A DNA stretch of 64,000 nt, from positions 6,952,710-7,016,709 of the forward strand of contig NW_022098050.1 of the NCBI RefSeq assembly GCF_002288925.2, in the 5' to 3' direction. The first letter of the stretch is position 1. Each line of letters starts with the position of its first letter. Under the pieces are notes generated by a model. It was not told where the DNA came from. It made no database searches and was given only the letters and a program-made list of their open reading frames with translations. The translations under genes were made by a program, and so were the position numbers. Shown piece after piece: positions 56,159 to 64,000 of this stretch. This DNA comes from Delphinapterus leucas (Eukaryota; Chordata; Mammalia; Artiodactyla; Monodontidae).

Positions 56159-57829
56159 TTTCATTAATTAATGAGGGTACCAGCAAGATGGTGAGGCTGG
56201 TTCAAAGGACACATATTTATGTATACTGTCAAAGGAATGCTGAAATGAATTTGCTGATAGAGATAAAACTGGTAAATGTTTTATGGGAACATAAAAAAGA
56301 AAATGAAATAGAAAAGAAATGTCACCTTTTCTACTGGACAAAAAGATGCAAATTAACATCTAACTTCACAGTCTTGGGGCCCCGATCAGATAGAAAATAG
56401 CAAAGGCAAACGCAAGTGCATTCTCCTGTACAGTCAAATAGTTTTCGGGTGAACCTGGTTAAAATGACATTCAAAGGATATGCCATCATTCTCCTGCTTA
56501 AGTTCCCAGTTTTGGGTAATTTTTCTTAACACGAGACAGAACTTGAACCAGTACCAGGAGCCCAGGATACTTTTAAACTTCCCTGTTCTTGGCAGATCAG
56601 CAATGGCATCACTTTGGGCAGCTGTTTTGAAGTTTTTCTCTACCAGTGATATTAGATGACAGCCACATGTGTGACATACTCCCCTGGGCTTGCCCAAGGT
56701 TATATGGGGCCTCTAACACCACCCCTTTCTCTCCCACTAGAGAAAGTATATATGTATATGTGACCCTGGTGTTATTAGGGGGAATATATATATGTATTCA
56801 TAGATATTCTTTTTATTTAAGAACTGGTTCTTAAACTTTGCTATTTAAACCAGTATTAGTAAAAATACATTTCCTCACAACTCACCTCAAAACTGACCTC
56901 AACATGTTGGCATGGCATGGCTTGAGGAATGCTGATTTGTGAGAGCAAAACTCCCACATGTTTTGCAAAAATCCCCTACTGCCTTGATTGAGTTTCTTTC
57001 TGTTTCTTTGTATCTTGCCTTGTTTTGTGCTGTGGAATCTCAAATTCCATGTACTTGGCTTGCCAGCAAGAAGTGCTGTAACATATGGAGTTTGAGACAC
57101 ATTGAGTGATCCTTAACCATTTACAGCCCGGTAATTATAGCCTGTGGTCACTAGGGACATGAGATCAGCCTCCAGTTCGTCACATGGTGTCTGTCAAGCC
57201 TGTGTCTCAACTCTCTAATAGGGAGGAGGATGCATTTTTCAAATCCTCTGGGTCACATGTCTCAGTGGTTTCCCTTTGCTGAGATGATGCTCAGTCAGGC
57301 TCACAATGGCTTCAGGGTTGTGGTGAACACCCTTTTCCTGGACATGTCATGAAACTCAGGGGAGGCGTTCCACGTCCATGTCTGTACTCTGCGACCTCAT
57401 TCCCCCTGGCATGGCTGATGGGGTGGTAGAAACCCAACTCCACTGCGGTAGGTGAGGCTCTCTCTCTTGGAAATTTGGACCTTGGAACAGAGACAGTACT
57501 GGAGAGGTGTTGGCACCAACTGCCTGCTGATCATAACTCTTTAGGGAGAAACTCTGAATGGTTTCTCCCGAGGGCCCTGGAAGTGCCCTGGGGCTAACAA
57601 TTCATTTAATTCTGTAAGATGTACCAAGTACTTTTCTATTAAATTTCACTCCACCTTTTATTGTTGTTTCTAATTTTGTCAAAGTTGGTTTCAGTTGATT
57701 AAAAGTGAGAACACTTTAACTAATAGAGGCCTCCTTAAAGTAATGAAGTAGATGGAGGCTGAACTGGCTTGAGTGAAGGAACTTTGCTTCTAGCCTTGCT
57801 CTGTCACTCATTTAATGTGACTTTGTTTT
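56159..57829. other. Unique non-coding sequence
   Basis: About 1.7 kb without a recognised repeat or gene. A 'tatatatgtatatgtgaccc' region near 56745-56795 is AT-rich. Confidence 0.45.
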
Positions 57830-58374
57830 TTTAATTTTTAAATCAATTTTTTTTAATTGGCATATAGCTGTTTTACAATGTTGTGTTCGTTTCTACTGTA
57901 CGGTAAAGTGGAGCTCCCTATGCTATACAGCAGGTTCTTATTAGTTATCTATTTTATACATATTAGTGTATATATGTCAATCCCAGTCTCCCAATTCATC
58001 CCACCCTCCACCCCCTGCTTTCACCCCTTGGTGTCCATACATTTGTTCTCTACATCTGTGTCTTTATTTCTGCCTTGCAAACCCGTTCATCTGTACCATT
58101 TTTCTATATTCCACATATATGCGTTAATATACGATACCTGTTTTACTCTTTCTGACTTACTTCACTCTGTATGACAGTCTCTAGGTCCACTCACGTCTCT
58201 ACGAATGACCCAGTTTCGTTCCTTTTTATGGCTGACTAATATTCCATTGTATATCTGTACCACATCTTCTTTATCCATTTGTCTGTTGATGGGCATTTAG
58301 GTTGTTTCCATAAACTAGCTATTGTAAATAGTGCTGCAATCAACATTGGGGTGCATGTGTCTTTTAATTTTTTG
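57830..58374 (-). mobile_element. L1 3' end, minus orientation
   Basis: 'aattggcatatagctgtttt', 'ctatgctatacagcaggttc', 'ctttctgacttacttcactc', 'atggctgactaatattccat', 'ggcatttaggttgtttccat' and 'aatagtgctgcaatcaacat' are the complement of a cetacean L1 3'UTR. It is 5' truncated at about 58374. Confidence 0.9.
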
Positions 58375-58464
58375 GCTTAAAAAACACACGTTTATTATCT
58401 TGCAGTTCTAAAGGTCAGATATCCAAAATACGTCTTAGGGTCTAAATCAAACGCTGAACTTGAG
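58375..58464. repeat. Fragment of an ancient LTR-like repeat
   Basis: 'ggcttaaaaaacacacgttt', 'attatcttgcagttctaaag' and 'gtcagatatccaaaatacgt' match the common old repeat with 'cttaaaacaacaaatttatt'. It is a short piece between two L1s. Confidence 0.55.
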
Positions 58465-58791
58465 TGGACTTAGAGATTATCATATTAAGTAAAGTAAGTC
58501 AGACAGAGAAAGACAAATGTCATATGGTATCACTTGTATGTGGAATCCAAAAAAAAAAAAAGATACAAATAAACTTATTTACAAAACAGAAACAGATTTA
58601 CAGACACAGAAAACAAACTAATGGTTACCAAATGGGATAACGGAGGTGGGGAGGGAGAGATAAATTAGGAGTTTGGGATTAATATTACACTACTATACAT
58701 AAAATAGGTAAACAACAAGGACCTACAGTACAACACAGGGAACTATACTCAATATCTTGTAATAACCTATAATGGAAAATAATCTGAAAAA

Positions 58792-58826
<35 letters not shown>

Positions 58827-58905
58827 TTAATCACCTTGCTATACACTTGAAACTAACACAACATTGTAAATTAACCATACTTTAGTTTAAAAAAATCAAA
58901 AGCTG
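58465..58905 (+). mobile_element. L1 3' end, plus orientation
   Basis: 'aagtaaagtaagtcagacag', 'gtcatatggtatcacttgta', 'caaatgggataacggaggtg', 'aacaacaaggacctacagta', 'cttgctatacacttgaaact', 'aacacaacattgtaaattaa' are sense L1 3'UTR. It carries a (TA)n microsatellite (about 58796-58822). 'aatcaaacgctga' and 'aatcaaaagctga' on either side look like a target duplication. Confidence 0.88.
58796..58822. repeat. (TA)n microsatellite
   Basis: About 13 'ta' units within the L1 3'UTR. Confidence 0.95.
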
Positions 58906-59818
58906 AGTTCCTGAGATTGGTTCAAGATGGTGGAGTAGAAGGACATTCTCTCACTCCCTCTTTCGAGAACACCGGAATCACAACTAACTGCTGAACAGTC
59001 ATCAACAGAAAGACACTGGAACTCACCAAAAAAGATACCCCACATCCAAAGACAGAAGAGAAGCCTCAATGAGATGGTAGGAGGGGCGCTATCACAATAA
59101 AATCAAATCCCATAACTGCTGGTTGGGTGACTCACAAACTAGAGAACACTTATACCACAGAAGTCCACCCACTGTAGTGAAGGTTATGAGCCACACGTCA
59201 GGCTTCCCAACCTGGGGGTCTGGCAATGAGAGGAGGAATTCCTAGAGAATCAGACTTTGAAGGCTACCGGGATTTGATTGCAGGACTTCGGCGGGACTGG
59301 GGGAAACAGAGACTCCACTCTTGGAGGGTACACACAAAGTAGTGTGTGCATCAGGACCCAGGGGAAGGAGCCGTGACCCCATAGGAGACAGAACCAGACC
59401 TACCTGCTAGTGTTGGAGGGTCTCCTGCAGAGGTGGGGGGCAGCTGTGGCTCACCAAGGACAAAGAGACACTGGCAACAGAAGTTCTGGGAAGTACTTCT
59501 TGGCGTGAGCCCTCCCGGAGTCCACCATTAGCCCCACCAAAGAGCCTGGGTAGGTTCCAGTGTTCGGACACCTCAGGCCAAACAACCAACAGGGAGGGAA
59601 CCCAGCCCCACCCATCAGCAGACAAGCAGATTAAAGTTTTACTGAGCTCTGCCCACCAAGCAACAGCAAGCTCTACCCACCACCAGTCTCTCCCATCAGG
59701 AAACTTGCATAAGCCTCTTAGATAGCCTCATCCACCAGAGGGCAGACAACAGAAGCAAGAAGAACTACAGTCCTGCAGCCTGTGGAACTAAAACCACAGC
59801 CACAGAAAGATAGACAAG

Positions 59819-60715
59819 ATGAAAAGGCAGAGGGCTATGTACCAGATGAAGGAACAAGATAAAAGCCCAGAAAAACAACTGAATGAAGTGGAGATAGGAA
59901 ACCTTCTAGAAAAAGAATTCAGAATAATGATAGTGAAGATGATCCAGGACCAGAAAAAGAATGGAGGCAAAGATTGAGAAGATGCAAGAAATGTTTAACA
60001 AAGACTTAGAAGAATGAAAGAACAAACAAACAGAGATGAACAATACAATAACTGAAATGAAAACTACACTAGAAGGAATGAATAGCAGAATAACTGAGGC
60101 AGAAGAACGGATAAGTGACCTGGAAGACAGAATGGTGGAATTCACTGCTGCAGAACAGAATAAAGAAAAAAGAATGAAAAGAAATGAAGACAGCCTAAGA
60201 GACCTCTGGGACAACATTAAATGCAACAACATTCGCATTATAGGGGTCCCAGAAGGAGAAGAGAGAGAGAAAGGACCTGAGAAAATATTTGAAGAGATTA
60301 TAGTTGAAAACTTCCCTAACATGGGAAAGGAAATAGCCACCCAAGTCCAGGAAATGCAGACAGTCCCATACAGGATAAACCCAAGGAGAAACACACCGAG
60401 ACACATAGTAATCAAACTGGCAAAAATTAAAGACAAAGAAAAATTATTGAAAGCAGCAAGGGAAAAAGACAAATAACATACAAGGGAACTCCCATAAGGT
60501 TAACAGCTGATTTCTCAGTAGAAACTCTACAAGCCAGAAGGGAGTGGCATGATATACTTAAAGTGATGAAAGGGAAGAACCTACAAAAAGATTACTCTAC
60601 CCGGCAAGGATCTCATTCAGATTCGAAGGAGAAATCAAAAGCTTTACAGACAAGCAACAGCTAAGAGAACACCACCAAACCAGCTCTACAACAAATGCTA
60701 AAGGAACCTCTCTAA
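59819..60715 (+). pseudogene. L1 ORF1 pseudogene
   Basis: About 299 codons as expected for ORF1p, the L1 RNA-binding trimer. The ATG at 59819 starts 'MKRQRAMYQMKEQDKSPEKQ'. A small indel near 59950-59965 moves the frame, and a stop appears at about 60016. A second frame (60036-60476) is open for 146 codons with coiled-coil 'RITEAEERISDLEDRMVE' and the RRM-type part 'SLRDLWDNIKCNNIRIIGVP'. It ends early because a base is missing from an A-run near 60465 ('AREKDK' then stop). The C-terminal domain follows in another frame to 'taa' at 60713-60715. It cannot make full ORF1p. Confidence 0.92.
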
Positions 60716-60773
60716 GTGGGAAACACAAGAGAAGAAAAGGACCTACAAAAACAAACCCAAGAGAATTAAGAAA

Positions 60774-63700
60774 ATGGTCATAGGAACATACATATCGATA
60801 ATTACCTTAAACGTGAATGGATTAAATGCTCCAACCATAAGACGCAGGTTTGCTGAATGGATACAAAAACAACAACCATATATATGCTGCCTACAAGAGA
60901 CCCACTTCAGACCTAGGGACACATACAGACTGAAAGTAAGGGGATGGAAAAAGATATTCCATGCAAATGGAAATCAGACGAAAGCTGGACTAGCAATACT
61001 CATTTCAGATAAAATAGACTTTAAAATAAACAGTGTTACAAGAGACAAGGAAGGACACGTAATGCTCAAGGGATCAATCCAAGAAGAAGATATAACAATT
61101 ATAAATATATATGCGCCCAATATAGGAGCACCTCAATACATAAGGCAACTACTAACAGCTCTAAAAGAGGAAATTGACAGTAACACATTAATAGTGGGGG
61201 ACTTTAACACCTCACTTACAGCAATGGAAAGATCATCCAAACAGAAAATTAATGAGGATCACAAGCTTTAAATGACACAATAGACCAGATAGATTTAGTT
61301 GATATTTATAGGACATTCCATCCAAAAATAGCAGATTACACTTTCTTCTCAAGTGCACACGGAACATTCTCCAGGATAGATCACATCTTGGGTCACAAAT
61401 CAAGCCTCTGTAAATTTAAGAAAATTGAAATCATATCAAGCATCTTTTCTGGCCACAACACTATGAGATTAGAAATCAATTACAGGGAAAAAAACGTAAA
61501 AGAACAGAAATACATGGAGGTTAAACAATACGTTACCGAATAACCAAGAGATCACTGAAGAAATCAAAGAGGAAATCAAAAAATACCTGGAGACAAATGA
61601 CAACTAAAACACGACAATCCAAAACCTATGGGATGCAGCAAAAGCAGTTCTAAGAGGGAAGTTTATAGCTATACAAGCCTACCTTAAGCAACAAGAAAAA
61701 CCTCAAACAAACAATCTAACGTTACACCTAAAGGAATTAAGAAAGAACAAACAAAACCGAAAGTTAGCAGAAGGAAAGAAATCATAAAGATCAGAGCAGA
61801 AATAAATGAAATAGAAACAAAGAAAACAAGAGCAAACATCAATAAAACCAAAAGCTGGTTCTTTGAGAAGATAAAAAAAAAAGGATAAACCATTAGCCAG
61901 ACTCATCAAGAAAGAGAGGGAGAGGACCCAAATCAATAAAACTAGAAATGAAAAATGAGAAGTTACAACAGACACCGCAGAAATACAGAGCATCCTAAGA
62001 GACTACTACAAGCAACTCTATGGCAATAAAGTGGACAACCTGCGAGGAACTGGACAAATTCTTAGAAAGGTATAACCTTCCAAGACTGAACCAGGAAGAA
62101 ATAGAAAATATGAACAGACCAGTCACAAGTAATGACATTGAAACTGTGATTAAAAATCTTCCAACAAACAAAAGTGCAGGACCGGATGGCTTCACAGGTG
62201 AATTCTATCAAACATTTAGAGAAGAGCTAGCACCCATCTTTCTCAAAGTCTTCCAAAAAATTTCAGAGGAAGGAACACTCCCAAACTCATTCTATGAGAC
62301 CACCATCACCCTGATACCAAAACCAGACAAAGATCGTACAAAGAAGAAAATTACAGACCAATATCACTGATGAATATAGATGCAAAGATCCTCAACAAAA
62401 CACTAGCAAACAGAATTCAACAACACATTAAAAGGATCATACATCATGATGAAGTGGGATTTATTTGAGTTGCGAGGATTCTTCAGTATACACAAATCAA
62501 TCAATGTGATACACCATATTAACAAATTGAAGAATAAAACCCATATGATCACCTCAATAGATGCAGAAAAAGCTTTTCACAAAATTCAGCACCGATTTAT
62601 TTTAATATCTCTCCAGAAAGTGGGCATAGAGGGAACCTACTTCAACATAATAAAGGCCATATACGACAAACCCACAGCAAACATCATACTCAATGGTGAA
62701 AAACTGAAAGCATTTCCTCTAAGATAAGGAATAAGACAAGGATATCCACTCTCCCCACTGTTATTCAACATAGTTTTGGAGGTCCTAGCCACGGCCATCA
62801 GAGAAGAAAAAGAAATAAAAGGAATACAAATTGGAAAAGAAGAAGTAAAACTGTCACTGTTTGCAGATGACATGATACTATACATAGAGAATCCTAAAGA
62901 TGCCACCAGAAAACTACTAGAGCTAACCAATGAATTTGGTAACGTTGCAGGTTACAAAATTAATGCACAGAATCGCTTGCATTCCTCTACACTATTGATG
63001 AAAAATGTGAAAGAGAAATTAGGGAAACACTCACATTTACCACTGCAACAAAAAGAATAAAATACCTAGGAATAAACCTACCTAGGGAGACAAAAGACCT
63101 GTATGCAGAAAACTGTAAGACCCTGATGAAAGAAATTAAAGATGATATAAGCAGATGGAGAGATATACCATATTCTTGGATTGGAAGAATCAATATTGTG
63201 AAAATGACTATACTACCCAAAGCAATCTACAGATTAAATGCAATCCCTATCAAATTACCAATGGCATTTTTTACAAAACTAGAACAAAAAATTTTTAAAT
63301 TTGTATGGAGACACAAAAGACCCCGAATAGCCAAAGCAGTCTTGAGAGAAAAAAACAGAGCTGGAGGAATCGGGCTCCCTGACTTCAGACTATACTACAA
63401 AGCTACAGTAACCATGACAATATGGTACTGGCACAAAAACAGAAACATAGATCAATGGAACACGATAGAAAGCCCAGAGATAAACCCACGCACCTATGGT
63501 CAACTAATCTATGAGAAAGGAGGCAAGGATATACAATGGAGAAAAGACAGCCTCTTCAATAAGTGGTGCTGGGAAAACTGGACAGCTACATGTAAAAGAA
63601 TGAAATTAGAACACTCCCTAACACCATACACAAAAATAAACCTAAAATGCATTGAAGTCCTAAATGTAAGGCTAGACACTATAAAACTCTTAGAGGAAAA

Positions 63701-64000
63701 CATAAGCAGAACACTCTATGACATAAATCACAGGAAGATCCTTTTTGACCCACCTCCTAGAAAAATGGAAATAAAACCTAAAATAAACAAATGGGACCTA
63801 ATGATGCTTAAAAGCTTTTGCATAGCAGAGGAAAACACAAGGAAGATGAAAAGACAACGCTCAGAATGGGAGAAAATATTTGCAAATGAATCATCGGACC
63901 AAGGATTAATCTGCAAAATACATAAACAGCTCATGCAGTTCAATATTAAAAAAAAAAATAACCCAATCAACAAAATGGGCAGAAGACCTAAATAGAAATT
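60774..64000 (+). pseudogene. L1 ORF2 pseudogene (endonuclease and RT), 3' end outside
   Basis: The ATG at 60774 opens 'MVIGTYISIITLNVNGLNAP' with the endonuclease residues Asn in TLNVNG, Glu in CLQETH and Asp/Asn in IVGDFN in place. The frame is lost at about 61256 by a one-base deletion (stop 61269-61271). The shifted frame continues 'DIYRTFHP' and 'FSRIDHILGH', but the last catalytic SDH motif reads SGH (Gly codon 61451-61453). Downstream: a stop at 62368-62370, compensating shifts near 62340-62440, a stop (62725-62727) replacing Ser in 'FPLRSG', and intact RT motif FADD at 62860-62871. There is another one-base loss near 62970, then an open 289-codon tail (63126-63995) ending in the out-of-frame 'NKMGRRPK'. 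Non-functional; the C-terminus lies beyond the window. Confidence 0.94.

Larger units (their letters stand above)
58910..64000 (+). mobile_element. Near full-length L1, continuing past the window end
   Basis: The 5' end begins near 'ggttcaagatggtggagtag' and the 5'UTR runs to about 59818. ORF1 is 59819-60715 and ORF2 starts at 60774. The 5'UTR is a different, shorter type (about 0.9 kb) from those at 39-43 kb and shares little sequence with them beyond the 'caagatggc/tgg' start. Both reading frames are broken. No 3' end is in the window. Confidence 0.95.

Noticed and set aside
55918..56400. 160-codon plus-strand frame
   Set aside because: Most of it is translation of the SINE and its poly(A) tail (poly-Lys).

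Overview
This window looks like non-coding nuclear DNA from a mammal, most likely a cetacean and probably a toothed whale. The main evidence is fourteen copies or fragments of the tRNA-derived CHR-type SINEs of whales, hippos and ruminants. They include the young class whose head reads 'gcttccctggtggcgcagtg' and whose tail has 'gagaggcccgcgtaccgc', which I know from dolphin and whale genomes. Cetartiodactyl-type L1 elements and pan-mammalian fossils (L2, MIR, MLT1 LTRs, MER5A/Charlie, Tigger) fit this. The species call rests on recalled repeat families, not on a search.

I found no functional protein-coding exon. Every long reading frame with recognisable protein similarity belongs to L1 or L2 retrotransposons. 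Two non-transposon gene fossils are present: a truncated ARF1-like pseudogene (about 13.8-14.0 kb) and a U6 snRNA pseudogene on the minus strand (46.8-46.9 kb).

Layout. 0-14 kb: mostly unique sequence with scattered SINE, MIR, L1, L2 and MLT1 pieces and the ARF1 fragment. 14-20 kb: L2, then an old minus-strand L1 split by a 1.6 kb segment that looks like a retrocopy of a non-coding transcript, then a second old L1 and a very clean small L1 insertion with a 22-bp target-site duplication. 20-36 kb: MER5A pairs, full SINEs, a 1.6 kb L2 fossil, an MLT1 LTR, a SINE interrupted by an L1, and a 0.87 kb L2. 37-43.7 kb: a minus-strand L1 complex with ORF2 remnants, a SINE scar, and two L1 5'UTRs in head-to-tail order about 2.39 kb apart. 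45-50 kb: an old minus-strand L1M block holding the U6 pseudogene and a later L1 insertion. 50-58 kb: mostly unique, with a GT microsatellite, a Tigger MITE, an MLT1 LTR, MER5A and two SINEs. 57.8-64 kb: two L1 3' ends in inverted orientation, then a near full-length plus-strand L1 that runs off the window with broken ORF1 and ORF2.

No genes here work together as a pathway. What can be read is a layered history of retrotransposition. Many insertions can be ordered in time from nesting, target-site duplications and CpG decay.
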